DNA of 64,000 bases from Lobosporangium transversale (lineage: Eukaryota; Mortierellomycota; Mortierellomycetes; Mortierellales; Mortierellaceae): positions 24,825-88,824 of the forward strand of contig NW_019029063.1 in NCBI RefSeq assembly GCF_002105155.1, in the 5' to 3' direction. This document shows positions 34,439 to 47,236 of the stretch, one piece after another. Both the position numbers and the translations under genes were made by a program. Each line of letters starts with the position of its first letter. Position 1 is the first letter of the stretch. The notes beneath the pieces were generated by a model. That model saw nothing but the letters and a program-made list of their open reading frames with translations, was not told where the DNA came from and ran no database searches.

Positions 34439-35227
34439 ATGACTTTTTCCTCGGAGGATCGTACAACAACAGGGGCATCCCCTTTCGCCAAGAAGTTGGA
34501 CGATCAGCAGCAGGCACGACAACAGCAGCATCGGGATAACCCTGTTTATGCTGCACGTCTCATAACTTTGGCTAATTTTATCCGCCACATCATCTCATTG
34601 AGTTCTGGTAGCTCCCCGCTTCATTCAGGATTGGTACAGCAAAGAGGTCATGAATTACAGCGACAACAAAAGATTCAAAACTGCAGACCAATAAATACTG
34701 CTGCTACATACAGTAATGCTTTTAATAGTATTAGGGCGAATCGGGATTTGCCTTCGCCGTCTTCACCTTCCTCAACAGGGCCTGGACCCATCAAGTCAAA
34801 CTCACTATCGGCACGGAGACATCGCTTTTCTGCCGATTATAATGATCACCATGCACGTCGTCAACAACAACAGCAGCAGCAGCAGCAGCAGCAGAGGCAA
34901 CAAGGTTTGGCACATGATAGAGTGAGTTTCGAACATCTGCAGTCTCCCCAACAATCCTCATGGCAACAACATCAGGACTCTGTGCTTCTAGACCATCCAT
35001 CCGAAGCCTATACTCATCAACTACCGACTCCAACTTCGCCGACATTTGTTACAGATCGTCATATGCCACAAGAGCAGCAGAAACGACAGCGATTATACAA
35101 CACTAACGCGGCTCTGCCTTCAAGTCCGATCACTCCAAATCCTACTTTGCCATTGGTTCAAATTCCATTCCCAAATCTGACGCTTACTCTTGCACTCATT
35201 TACGTGGACCGGTTGAAAGCTGTAAGT

Positions 35228-35259
<32 letters not shown>

Positions 35260-36155
35260 TCCGGCACTTCTGAATGTTTATGACTGAATGCACCTTCAAA
35301 AAAAAAAAAAAATGCATTATTTGTTTCAGTCATTGAAAAAAGTGCTTACTCTAATCAATCTATGGGTTTCCTCTTTTTATTTACTCCAAAACAAATAAAT
35401 AGAAATATCCCGATGCCAAAGGAGAGGCAGGAGTCTCACAGAGATTATTCTTGGTTGCATATATCCTTGCTGCAAAATACCGCTGCAGTGTCGAGCTCGC
35501 AGCCCTGTTGCAGGAATATAATAATCACATCATAGCGGCAGCAACAGCAGTAGACCAGAGCAAAGATTTAGAGTTGGCGCTGAAGTTGAGCAGGAATGGA
35601 TATGGGGATGATGAAATCAATGATGATTTCAGCAACAACAGCAAACACAACATTCCTGCAGGTGTAGATGTAAACCAGAGTGATAAGGCGCTGAGCATGA
35701 TTGAACGGAGGATCGACGAAGCCCGGTCACGCGCACAACTTATCTTTTCAAACTATGAGTGGGCTCGACTTTTGAGTCTTGGTTCATTTTTTAATCCACA
35801 AAGCCTGTTGAATCCAAATCAGGCACCGCCACCGCCACCAATTCTGTCAAGTGATGCACTGAACCTTGATTCTTCTGTTGACTATAAAAAATCAGACCCT
35901 GACTCTGTGCTCACAGCTTTACCTTCACCTTCACCTTCGCCCACGCCCACGCCTACGCCCACCCCCTCGCCCTTAGCTAAGCCCACATCCATGTTGTCAA
36001 CTATTCCCTCAGCTACATCTGTGACGATCTTGCAAGTTGAGGACCTAGATCGGATGGAGGCCGAATTTTTGACTTTTTTGGATTTTGATTTGTCAACCAA
36101 GAGTCAGGACCTTGAAACCTGTTGGAACCTTCTTGTTGGGAAAAATAGCCCTTGA
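34439..36155 (+). CDS. PHO80/PCL-family cyclin
   Basis: Two exons (34439-35221, 35403-36155) give 511 residues. The cyclin box begins in exon 1 (LTLALIYVDRLKA), crosses the intron (KYPDAKG), continues as QRLFLVAYILAAKYR, and ends with the signature MEAEFLTFLDFDLS near residue 490. This is the Pho80/Pcl/Clg1 class (PF08613), which partners Pho85/CDK5-type kinases rather than Cdk1. The N-terminal 240 residues are Gln/Ser-rich with a poly-Q tract at about 144-154. Between the cyclin helices is an inserted Ser/Thr-Pro repeat region (PSPSPSPTPTPTPTPSP). Both suggest phosphorylation-rich disordered regions. The start at 34439 (MTFSSEDRTTTG) is chosen because upstream residues look like translated leader. 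Confidence 0.8.
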
Positions 36156-36817
36156 AAAAAAAAAAAAAAAAAAAAAAAAAAACCACCCCCTCTGATAACT
36201 TTTGCCTATTATGAATAATCTACTAATGACATTTACACTTATTGTAATAGTTATTTCTCTCTTTTGTTTTTTTTTTTTTTTTTTTTTTTTTTATATCTTT
36301 TTGTTTACCTTGTATGGAGATGTAACAATAGACCTAATCTTATGAAATAAGAATAAAAAAATATTTATTCGATTTATTTATTTATTACTCTTTTTTATTT
36401 TATTTTATTTTATTTTATTTTATTTAATTTTTTTTAAATGGGAAAGTGAATTATAAAGATTGTTTGAATGACCACTCACTGAAAAAATTACAGCAATGAT
36501 GCATAATTATTTTGATCCGCAAAAAAAATAAATAAAATTCAGTTTTGGGCTATGCTTGTACTTGTACTTGTTACATGTACCTTTTTTATGGTTAACGAAT
36601 GGCTGATGATCAAAGGACTAGTATTGGCAATAAAGAAAAAAATAAAAAAAAATAAAAAAATAAAAAAATAAGGAAATGACGAGAGTATATTCATGCATCC
36701 TTTTTTTTTTTTTTTTTTTTTTCTCTCTCTCCCCCCTTTGAAGAATAAGTAAGCAATGAGTGTTCTCTGTTCCTGTGACAAAGTAATATACTACGGGATG
36801 ATAAAGAGGTCTTAGTT

Positions 36818-36851
<34 letters not shown>

Positions 36852-37254
36852 AGTTTCTTCAGGAACATGAATGTATACTACACGCAATAGAGATGTTTCA
36901 GGGGATGTCAGGTAACCTCTCCCCCTCCTCTCTCAAGGCTTGTCCTGAACAAACGTGAGCGATGCAATGTGGCGATGGGCTTAGACAAAAAAAAAACCCC
37001 CCATACGTATATATTATAGATGCACCCTTTTTTTTTTTTATTTTTTTATGCATTCTCTTAAACTTTAAAAAATGTGGTTCCTGGAAAAGTTTAAGTCTGT
37101 TGAAGTTTATCCATTTAAAAAAAATAAATAAATAAAAGACGCGTCTCCGCGGAAGAAACAAAAAAAAAAAAAAAAAAAAAAAAGATTTCACTCACATTGG
37201 CATGCATGAAAGATGGGCTTATTGCTTCCCCCGCCCAATTGATGACGGTAGTAC

Positions 37255-37285
<31 letters not shown>

Positions 37286-37714
37286 CTGATTTCTTTTCCC
37301 AGTCCTTCTCTCATGCTTGTAACCCTGTATAGATTTGTGTATTTGAAAAAAAACTATCCTCTGCCTTGGTTGTAGCCCACAGAATTCTATTCCGCTCTTC
37401 ATGTCATAAAGAATCATCTGATACGTTTATACTATATATATATATATATATATATATTATTTATTAGGGCTGGATGAGAAAGAAAAAAAAAAAAATAGAG
37501 TAAAACGAAAGTAGAGTATATAACAATAATAACAATAATACATAAGGAGGCAGATGGTATATCAAATGTAATGTAACACGTAAGAATAAAAGGTCAAATA
37601 CACAATTAAATTAGCACACATACAAAAAAAAAAAAAAAAAGAATAAAATAAAATAAAAAAAAAAAAAAAAAAGAAAAAATTTCTCTTCATGCGATTATTG
37701 CCTGCTCTTCCTCC
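36156..37714. other. Convergent intergenic region rich in A/T runs
   Basis: 1.56 kb between the stops of the cyclin and the 7TM-RGS gene. It holds at least eight A or T runs of 17-30 bases and TTTTA pentamers at 36391-36425. No gene is seen. Confidence 0.5.
36391..36425. repeat. (TTTTA)n pentamer array
   Basis: About six TTTTA units lie downstream of the cyclin stop. Confidence 0.9.
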
Positions 37715-40685
37715 CTACTTTGGATCAACAACGATCCTCTCAAAGGCAGAGAGGTCCAAGTCTTGCATGACGCCATAGCGACTTAGATTCAGCCGGTCCA
37801 TTTCGGCAGGTACCTGTCGAAGACCCCTATTATACACAATTTGACTAGGCATTTGTGGTAGTAACGTACGTCCTCCTCCTTCAATTACTTCAATTTCGTT
37901 ACTAGGACCTCCAAGGTGTCCAAAATCCCCACGGATATATGACGCCTGCGGCGGCGTAGGACTATATTCAAACTCGTCCATCGGTTGCTGCAATTTGTCC
38001 TTTGAAGTTGACGCCCCAATGTTGAGAGCAGATAAATCCGCATGCCCTTGACCCCTATTTTTCCTTCGTCCTTTGACTACTGCACTTTCTCCTTTTCCTC
38101 TTCCCTCTCCTCCTCCTCCTCCTCCTTCTCCTTCTCCTTCTCCCCCTCCTACCTCAACAAGATCATGCTCTTGGTCTAGGTCTTGATGAAAAGCTCCAAT
38201 TCTTCTTTTTTCTGCTCTTGTCTTTCCAGAAAACGATTTCCAAGATCCCTTCAGCATTTCTGCACGGCTATGAGGCTGCTTTTGGATAGATTGCACAAAC
38301 CTGGGCCAGACGTTCACATAGACCAGCTCCTGAACTTCACGCACAATGGGCTCATACATCTCTAAATAGGGCTCCGAATTCAAAAAGAGGTCCTTGATTT
38401 CTTGGACGTAGTGCCCACTCAGATTGAGTTCCAACGTCGCATTCGGCATGATGAATGTGTGGCAAATTTCCCAATACGCTGGAAGTAAGGCTCGGGGGAC
38501 TGGTGTGTGACCCTTACTGTTATTATTGTTGTTGTTAATGTTGATGTTGCTGAAATAAGGGTTCGTTATGGATATCTCGCGTGAAGTAGGAGCCGTGGAA
38601 GGTATAGATTGTTGTTCCTCCTGCAAGTGAGCTCGAGATCGTAAAGGTTGGGTTTGCTGCTGCCCCTGTTGCTGCTGAGAGCTGGAAAATGATGATGACG
38701 ACGTCTGAGTGTGTGAGTTCATAGTTGGCTGCTGCTGCTGCTGGTATTCGTTCGAAGAGTCGTGCAATCCTTCCACTGCGGCCTGCTTGAGAGACAACGG
38801 CGAAGGAAGACTTTCCTGAGACAAATTATGTTCTTCTGCCGTTGCAGTTAAAACAGGGTATGCTGACATAGTCCGTCGGAATGAGGGTGGAATAAGACGG
38901 AGGGGGCTAGAGCCATAAACCTGAGGTTGTGAAGGTAGGCGTGGTGTGAAAGTTGCAGACGCGGATAGGCTCGATGGACGATACGGTGCTATATCGATAT
39001 GGGCTGTTTGGGCTACCCCACCGCCACGTGCCGCGTCATGGGGTCTTTCTAAAGTTATTCCTCTGGGAAACCGACTTGAGCAGGAGGACTTTTCGCCATG
39101 GCCGTTGCCATCACCATCTCCACCTTCAACCCCAGGCTTTAACTCATCCATGTCGTCAGTTGTACAGTCGGCTGCTCTTGAGCTCTGAAACGCTTGCTCA
39201 TTCGTGTTTACCTTTTGCTCATACCCATGCTGCTGCTGCTGTTGTTTTTCAGAAGCTACTCTACATGAAGGGAAAGGAGGCGATATGGGGCACGACTGAG
39301 GACCCTCAATAGTTTCATCCGCCTCCTCTCCTCCGCTCAGTGCCCCATAAGGCGAAAGGAAAGAAGGGTTGGGGCTTCTCTGAAGCGAATGTCCCCAGAC
39401 GTTCATCTTTTTGTCCTGCTTATGCTTGCCAAATGACCTTGGTACAGTATAGTACTGAGCAACAGTATTACTGCTCGGCTTTGACTGATCATCAGATTGC
39501 TCAGCCACGGTCGTTGCTGCGGTGTTCTGATCCTCCTCACTCCCAACTCTGCTCTCATTCATACTGGCCATATCACTATCTCTGCCATAATCAACAGCAG
39601 GTCCATGTCCTGACTTTCTACTGTATAGCGATGACACAAAAGTACGCAGGAGTGACGGTCTTTGTTTCCGTGACCTCATAGACCTATCACCAAAGGATGT
39701 AGCGATCGATCCTGATTCGTCCGACAAATAGCGGTTGTGCTTCTTAGAGGCGCGTCCAATGGCTGAACCTGGATCTGCACCGCCGTTATGGGAAGAACTC
39801 GAGTGACCCGCTAGGCGGTAGTATTCACGCACTTGTTTCTTCAATCCATCGTATTCTTGCAAAAACTTTGTGTTTTCGGCACTAAAGACGCTCACCGAAA
39901 ACTTCACAAGCTCATTAAGCATCTCTGCATCCTGAAGGGCATACTCAAACGCGCGAGGGTTCATTTGAGAGATAGGTATCATATTGCCATCAATATCTTT
40001 GCCATACTTCACCCAGAACCCCTTCATACCTCGAAGTCGCTGATGGCGAAATGCTAATTTCTGAGCAACAGGGACAGGATATCCTTCCTCATCTTGAAAT
40101 CGAAGGCGCCCAGTGTTAATGTTATTGTTGTTGCTCAATTGAGACACAGCACTCTGGCGTCCAACAGAGTGATGGTCACAGATGGTGTCACCGCATAACT
40201 CTAATGACCTTTGGGGGAAATGAGGGCATAAATTCGGGGGTATGCCTTGAGAGGGTGATCTCAGATCGAGGTGTAAGGAAGATATCTCACTGATTGTATC
40301 TATGTTCGATGCTCCGGGATATGTTCTTGGAGAATCCCATCGGAAAATATTAGCGAACCGATTCTGTGAGCCTTGGACACTACTAGGTCTTTCTTTTGGC
40401 AACTGCCGCTTATACAGCTGGAGTAAAGGTAGGATTATAGAATTGATATGGGCCAAGAAGATTGTCATGACCAGCCAATTCACATGGTTCCAATGACCTG
40501 TATCCAGGTTCTTGAGATGAAAGGGCGATATGAAATAAAGTGCGAACCCTGGAAGGCCAATGGCCATGGTGATCAAGAGTTCATTACGGATCCCAAACCC
40601 ATCCTTAATCCACCAAAGCTTCCATGCTAAGATTGGACAGGCGATGGCAAGAAATGCCAGCATGAAACCGTAGACTGGATAAAAC

Positions 40686-40720
<35 letters not shown>

Positions 40721-42564
40721 TTAAGTCAAAATCAGAGGTAGATTGAAAAATGAAGGAAAAAAAAAAAAAAAAAAAAAAAAAAAAACAACAACAACAACAA
40801 CAACAACAACAAAGGACGTAAGGAGCTTAAGCTTACCACTGGCCCTTCACCGCATTTGTAATTAATGGGGTTGATTTGAACAGGCGAAGGCCTTACAAAC
40901 TGCATACCTATGCAGATAGCTAGTGGGATGACCATGCAGACTAGCAAGAATACTGCCAGCCTCCCATCTGTGGCCTGATTGAAGGGCAGATAGCGGCTCC
41001 ATCGATACTTAACTCGCTCTGGTTTATCATCAAAGGCCATCGACAACAGACAGAGCGCTCTTTGCTGGTCTGCAATGTCGTTTTTATCCTGCACGATTGC
41101 GCCATCGCTTTCCAACACAGTGTCATTGGATATAGGGAATAGTGCTGTTCCTAATGTTGGAGAGATTGTTCGAGCGAGGGAACCGCCATCGTTTTGGGTG
41201 TCGAATGGAAATATTTTTGAGGCTGTTGATGTTGTTGAGGTGGGGGTGATTATCGATTTGACGATGCTATTGTTGTTGGAGAAGAGAGGATTCGGAGCCA
41301 ATGGTATTGAGAGTTTTGGTTTTAGTTTAAGATTAGAAGATGTCAAGGATGCATCAAGATTCTTTTCTGTAGTGACGTTGGGTGCGTTATTATCCGTATC
41401 CATATTAGGGACATTCGCATTAATATCGGTATTGGTATTGATGTTGATATCAGTATCGTTATGGACGTTGGTTTTGGTAATGGTTAGAGGGATATCATGT
41501 TGTGTAACCCGTTGTTCTCTCTGTACGTCATTGTTCATAATCTGCTCTGGGCTGGGATTATCTGCGCTAGCACCATAGCCATGATCTAGAACGGTCATTG
41601 GGATAGCTCCAGGCACAGCTGCAACTCCTGTAGCAAGGGCATCTTGGTCTGAGCCAGTGATGCCTGAAGCTGCTATTGCGCTTGCATCGCGTCCAGATTC
41701 ATACATCCTGACTTTATTCAGGTTATTGGCGCCATTACGTTGAAGGGTTGTTTTTTCAAAGTCAACTTGCTGATTGTAAATGTACACAAGCCGCCACCCT
41801 CTTGCGAGGTGTGTCAGGAGCCAGGGTATGATACAAAGATATGCCGCTGAGAAAAAAAAAAGAAAAAGAAAAAGAAAAAAAAAAAAGAAAGGTGGATAAA
41901 GCCAATGACAGAGAAAAAGAGAGCCCTTGAATGTTAATAAATCTTGGACATATTAGATCCATCCCCCTGGTTTATAAAATGACACACAACCACATTCATT
42001 TTGTTTGTTTTTCTTTTTTTCCTTCCGTCAGCATAAAAGAAAAAAAAAAAATATACCGGGATGAGCATATTATTACTGCCAAAGGCAATAGTAAGAGTAG
42101 ATTGATTGATAAACGATTCTAACAGTCCAATGACCAGCGTCCTAATGTATGAACAGATGATCATTCATGTCTCGTCTCTCTCTTTTTGTCTTTGTTCTGC
42201 CCTCACACACTATGAGCCCATGAAAAATAAAAGAAATACATGTATAAAATAAAAGAAGAGATATGGACTTGTAGAATGACTTACCCCATAGCAATATTAA
42301 GCAAGGGAAGTCACCGACAAAGGCATTTAGCATCAGATAGACAGTGACGATGACAGTGGCCGAGAGTCCATTCCAAAAGACGAGGTACCGTCCTCGTTGC
42401 TTCAGATCGTTTTCGGTTTTGGAGAGGCTGAATGTGAGGACGGTTGAGAGAAAGCAAATGGAACCAAAGGTGATCGCCGCAGCCAAGTAACCATGGCGAT
42501 GCTTCATCCCCAGGATAGGCCCGTATGGACCTAGTGATTGGTTTGTTGGTGCTGTTGTTGCCAT
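37715..42564 (-). CDS. Seven-transmembrane receptor with RGS domain (GprK/AtRGS1-like)
   Basis: Three exons (42285-42564, 40837-41846, 37715-40684) join in frame to give 1419 residues. Seven hydrophobic spans are visible: TM1 (GYLAAAITFGSICFLSTVL), TM2 and TM3 across the first intron (ATVIVTVYLMLNAFVG, then LCIIPWLLTHL), TM4 (LAVFLLVCMVIPLAICIGM), and TM5-TM7 at the start of exon 3. A loop of about 280 residues, rich in Asn, Thr and Asp, separates TM3 and TM4. After TM7, an RGS domain begins at about residue 675 (LNELVKFSVSVFSAENTKF). It is interrupted by about 440 low-complexity residues and resumes at about 1162 (ICHTFIMPNATLELNL, EVQELVYVNVWPRFVQS). RGS domains speed GTP hydrolysis on G-alpha subunits, so this should be a plasma-membrane protein that both senses a signal and switches off G-protein signalling. 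A further 5' exon is possible, as there is an acceptor-like CAG upstream of the ATG. Confidence 0.85.
40786..40812. repeat. (CAA)n microsatellite in 7TM-RGS intron 2
   Basis: Nine CAA units lie adjacent to a run of about 29 A within the intron. They read as GTT on the gene's sense strand and sit near the 5' splice site. Confidence 0.85.
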
Positions 42565-43704
42565 TACTGGTGTTGTGATGGAAGTCGTTACGGAAGGAGG
42601 ATTTAGAGTCTGAAACCAGGTAGGTGTTCATTCATAGGCTACCAAGCTCTTTGATCAGTTCCGTAGCTGAAAGAGTTATTCACCCTCCTCCCCTTTTTCC
42701 TCCTTATCGTTGACACAATTTTATAGGTGAAAGACGATAGGGTGAAGTTCAAAAGGAAATGTAGAGAAGGGGGGGGGGTTTTTTTTATAACTATTTTGAT
42801 AGTTGGTATACGGATTATTTTTTTGCCTAGAGAAATCTGGAGGCCAATGGTAAGAAGTTGGTGATATGAAGAAGAGAGATGTGAGGAATGAATGAATTGT
42901 AGTTGTAGTCGTAGTTGTAGTTGCGGTGATTGTCTGTGATGATGATGGTTGTGGTTATGCACTGAGGCCAGAGCCCTAGCGATCAAAGCATAGGTGTTGT
43001 AATGGATAAAATGTGTAAATGTGTAATGTGTTAGTGTTATGTTTATTTATGCCAGGGTTTAAAAAAAATAAAAAAAAAAAAAAAAAAAGCGTTTTATTTT
43101 TTTCTTTTTCTTTTGAGAATGTTGAAATAGGAATGGGTCATAAAAAGAAAATAAAAAAAAAAAGATGGTGGTTCTCCAATAAATAACGATGATTGCTTTG
43201 GGGGTGGGGTGGGGAGAGAAGGGGTTTCTTGTACTACGACCCTGTCCTTTTTATAATGTTTTATTCCAAATAAAAAAAATAAATAAATAAAAAAATAAAT
43301 AAAAAGTCACTCCATGATCATAGCAGAGTAATCCGTCGAGTGTTGGTGGAGGTGGGAGGGTGCCCTGGCGCAGTGGCTGCGATGAAATTGAAGCCTAGTT
43401 TGACTTGCTTGACTGGAATATCAATACAAAAGGAATCCAACTCATATCTTTTGATCTGTAAGGCTTTCCCCAATTTTTTTTTTTTTCTTTCTTTTCAATT
43501 AAAACAATGAAATAAAAAAGAAGAGACATGTAAATTGCTGAGGTATTTTCTCATGCTCAATGAATCAGGATATCAGTGTCTGCATCTTGCTGTCAAAGGA
43601 AAGATTAAATGTAAATGTCGGGTCGGGGCTTTTTTTTTTTTTTTTTTTTTTTTTACATATAAAACAATATACACGGATACATGTATGATATCCATGCCCA
43701 CTCA

Positions 43705-43719
<15 letters not shown>

Positions 43720-43753
<34 letters not shown>
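43720..43753. repeat. (GA)n microsatellite
   Basis: About seventeen uninterrupted AG units. Confidence 0.9.
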
Positions 43754-43757
<4 letters not shown>

Positions 43758-43977
43758 TATGATGGATTGAAATCAAAGATACCTGATAATTAAGGGAAGG
43801 ACAAGTGGAGAATTATTAAAAAATGAAAAGCCCAGGAGGTGCAGATTGAAGATGTTTATGAATATTTGAATTGTTGTTTGGTTGTGTAGAAATGTGTCTA
43901 CTTCCTACTTGGGACAATTGGGAAGGGACAAAAATGGAGAAAAGGAGAAAGAGAGAAAGAAAGGAAAGAGAGATGGA

Positions 43978-44003
43978 GACAGAGAGAGAGAGAGAGAGAG
44001 AGA
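43978..44003. repeat. (GA)n microsatellite, second
   Basis: About twelve AG units, 230 bases from the first GA array. Confidence 0.9.
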
Positions 44004-44263
44004 AAAAGGGATTCTTAAGATGCTTGATGGAAATTAAATCTGCGTGAGCCAATGGATTTGATCTAAATGGATCAAGTCTGCTGAATAAGAAATAAAAAAA
44101 AAAGATAGAGGGAGTCGCAGTAATTTGTCTCTGTAATCCATCCATAGAGAAATCAAAGAGAAAGGAGAAGCTACTGACAACGGACAGACCACTGTCCATA
44201 TCCATTCATGCTATCTGGATCACATCACATCACATCGCATTGAGGGATGGAAGATGAGAGAAT

Positions 44264-44294
<31 letters not shown>

Positions 44295-44835
44295 TACATG
44301 CTTGTTCTCGGACAGAGCAACCAGACGAGGAGACAGGGGGAACAACAGCAAGTGGACCGTGCTTCGAATGCCCTGATAAACAAACGATAAATGGGCTTAA
44401 GAAAAAGATGAGGCTAGAGCACAAACGATATTTGGACAGTTAGCATGCCACTATTTAAAGTACAACAACATCAGAGCCAAGTTGCGGTATGAATAAGCAA
44501 TGCATATTTGCTAACATAAGAAAACAAGAGTTAGACACAAGGAAGGGTGTACACATTATTGTCCATCGGAGATGTGGTATTTATTAACTATATTTTATAC
44601 ACAACAACATGTTTATACCCTGGGTATACAAGAGTACAATATTTATAATTGAACATGAGAGCAGAAGAAATATAAACACATTACCGTTATTATATAACCT
44701 TTGAAGCATCACGCCGAGCTTTTTTTTTTTTTTTCTCTCTTCTTGCATGAATGGATGATAACTCACTCCTTGCATAGGCACCATCTCATTTTCCCGCGTT
44801 ATAAGAAATACACAGGGCACTAAAAAAATCCTAAT

Positions 44836-44879
44836 TGACCCTTTGACCCTTTGACCCTTTGTCCCATTGACCCATTGAC
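44836..44879. repeat. TTGACCC-type tandem repeat
   Basis: Five copies of a 7-10 base unit around TTGACCCT/TTGACCCA, slightly degenerate, about 430 bases upstream of POLD4. Confidence 0.8.
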
Positions 44880-45305
44880 AATCATTAACAGAAGGAAAGT
44901 TGTGTAACCAACAAAGAACCTGACAAAAAAAAAAAAAAAAAAACGTGACACTGTTTTTTGATGACATGTGTGCAACATCATGAATTAGGGTTTTGCCACT
45001 AATTTTGTATGTTCGTCATTCTCATTTGACGCGCTCTGTTTGTTTCTCTTAATCCCGCGCTTTTTTTTTTTTTTTTTTTTAGAATGTGAATCCGAATCGT
45101 TTGTTCGTTCATTCATTCTTTACATTTCTACAATTCGCGCATTTCTCACCTTTAACTACAAAGAAAAATAAAAAGTTCTCTCCTCATTGGTCCCCCTCAA
45201 CTTAACCCAACAAGGAGGGAAACGACTAACTGAAAACAACAATCATTAACACTCATACACCCCCTTGCCTCTCTGACCCCCCCTCCCCTCCTTCCGTTCT
45301 TTCAA

Positions 45306-46301
45306 ATGGCACCTCCAAAAAAGGCCTTGGCTGCCAAAGCCGCCACTGCCGCTGACGCTGCCAGCTTTTTCCAACGCGGTAAAAAGCCGACTACCGCTCA
45401 ACGAATTATCGCCAACAAGAAGCCATCGGCCTCTCCTTCTTCAGCAAAGACACCTACCACAGCCGCTGCTTCACTTCAGAAGCAAGAGCAATCCTCTCCA
45501 ACAGATGAGGATGATATTAAAAGCTCTTCCAGCTCTGATATTGATTACAATGATGACAGCAACAATAAGGTTGATGAGATTGATGATTCGTGGAGTGATG
45601 GTAATGATGATACTGACGTGCTCCAACCCCCTGCTACAAAACTAAAGTCTGGACCAACCCCTTCTACAACTTCAACCTTAACGTCGCCCGTCCCACCATA
45701 TAAACTCTTCACGGAGATCAAGGACCTTCCTCCTTCCTCTACTCGAAGGGCCAAGGCCAAGACTGTGCTGTCCATTGAGACTAAAGAAGGAAGTATGTTA
45801 TCTGTTTTCATAGGAGAAGAAAGAGGAGACGGAACTAGTTTATGCTGAATAGGAGTCCCTAAAAAGACTACGCAGCATGTGAAAGCTCATTAATGTCGTT
45901 TTTTTTTTTTTTTTTTTTTTTTAAATATGTGAGTAGTTCACCAGGATGATGTCTCTGCCGTGGAGAAAACTCTTCGTCAGTTTGACCTTGCATCCAAGTA
46001 TGGTCCATGTATCGACTTGACTCGTCTTGAGCGTTGGGAACGTGCTTACAAACTGGTAAATCTCGCGAAAATAATAAAAAAATTTGCTGTCAATGTTTAT
46101 AAAAATTTAGATACAGGGATAAAAAAGACTTGGCACGGAGCACATTGTAAAAAAAAAAAGCTTCTACAACAAACTAATAGTTGTTTTATTGCTACATTTC
46201 AGGGTTTGGACCCTCCTCAGAGCGTCAAGGGGTTGCTCTTGGCGCATAAAGACATGAGTGAATCAGTGTTTGCTGGTTATGCGCAATTAAAAGATCTCTA
46301 G
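45306..46301 (+). CDS. POLD4: DNA polymerase delta subunit 4 (p12/Cdm1)
   Basis: Three exons (45306-45792, 45937-46055, 46203-46301) give 234 residues. The C-terminal core is diagnostic of the smallest subunit of DNA polymerase delta: LRQFDLASKYGPCIDLTRLE, RWERAYKLGLDPPQ (across intron 2), then VKGLLL. In other organisms this subunit stabilises the Pol delta complex and contacts PCNA, and it acts in lagging-strand synthesis and repair. The N-terminal half is basic then acidic and disordered. ASFFQRGKK at about residues 18-26 could be a degenerate PCNA-interaction motif, though it lacks the usual Gln. Human p12 is 107 residues, so this protein carries a long N-terminal extension, as S. pombe Cdm1 also does. 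Introns 1 and 2 contain T24 and A10 runs. Confidence 0.92.
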
Positions 46302-46311
46302 TCCCTTGAGA

Positions 46312-46342
<31 letters not shown>

Positions 46343-46512
46343 TCCTGACTATCATGAGCCTGATCTCTTGGTTTCTTCCATCACATTGAAAAAATAAAAT
46401 AAATAAATAAATAAAGTACACTTTTAATCATTTGCTTTTTTTTTTTTTTTTTGGTCGTGCAAAGGGCGTATGGATATAAAATGAGTCTTGTTGAAATGGG
46501 TTTTTATCGAGT

Positions 46513-47200
46513 TCACTTGCGGCGAATAACATAGACCATCAATGGGTTTTCCATTGGTAGTGTCAACGAAGGCGCAGGTGAGGGAGCTTTCTGTCCTGGA
46601 ACTAGCTTGAACTGGAACTTGGAAGAGACCAGCTTGATGATAGTCAAGGCCTCAAGGGTGGCAAATGTCTGTCCTAAGCAAATACGAGGACCTGCGTTGA
46701 AACTCGAGAACTTGAACTGGGACTCCTTCTTGACTTTGGGCCAGACATGTCCTTCAGGTGCAACATTGTTAGATAATACACCCTTCTCAACCGCCTTTGC
46801 ATTTTCGTCAAACCAACGTTCGGGGAGGAATTCCCGTGCCTGAGGTCCCCACACATTCTTGTTGCGGCCAATTGCATAGGTCGAGAACAAAATACGTTCT
46901 CCTGCCTTGACAATAATGCCATTAGGTAGGACGTCATCTGCAACAGCTGTCTTCAAGTTCACTGGGACTGGTGGGTACAAACGAAGACCCTCATGGAAGA
47001 CCGCGGAAGAATAGCGCATATCCTTGGTCACCATCTCATAGTTGGGTTGGTCGCCGAGTCGATCTACCTCACGCCAGATGTTTTGTTCCACAGCAGGATT
47101 CTTCATCACTTCATAATACATCCAGCTCAATGCCTGCGCAGTTGTGTCACGTCCAGCACTAGAATATAAAGATTAAAAAAGAAAAAAAGAAAAAGATGAT

Positions 47201-47236
<36 letters not shown>

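Larger units (their letters stand above)
42565..45305. other. 2.7-kb divergent intergenic region
   Basis: No gene recognised between the 7TM-RGS receptor and POLD4. It contains two GA microsatellites, T25 and A25 runs, and a tandem TTGACCC array. The His-rich minus-strand frame just upstream of the receptor ATG is probably leader. Confidence 0.5.

Noticed and set aside
41075-41578. 167-codon plus-strand frame opposite the 7TM-RGS gene
   Set aside because: Antisense to the Asn/Thr-rich loop of the receptor. Its hydrophobic look comes from the reverse complement of Asn/Asp codons.
42639-42986. His-rich minus-strand frame upstream of the 7TM-RGS gene as a separate gene
   Set aside because: It is a CA/CAT-rich leader ending just before the receptor exon, with no conserved feature.
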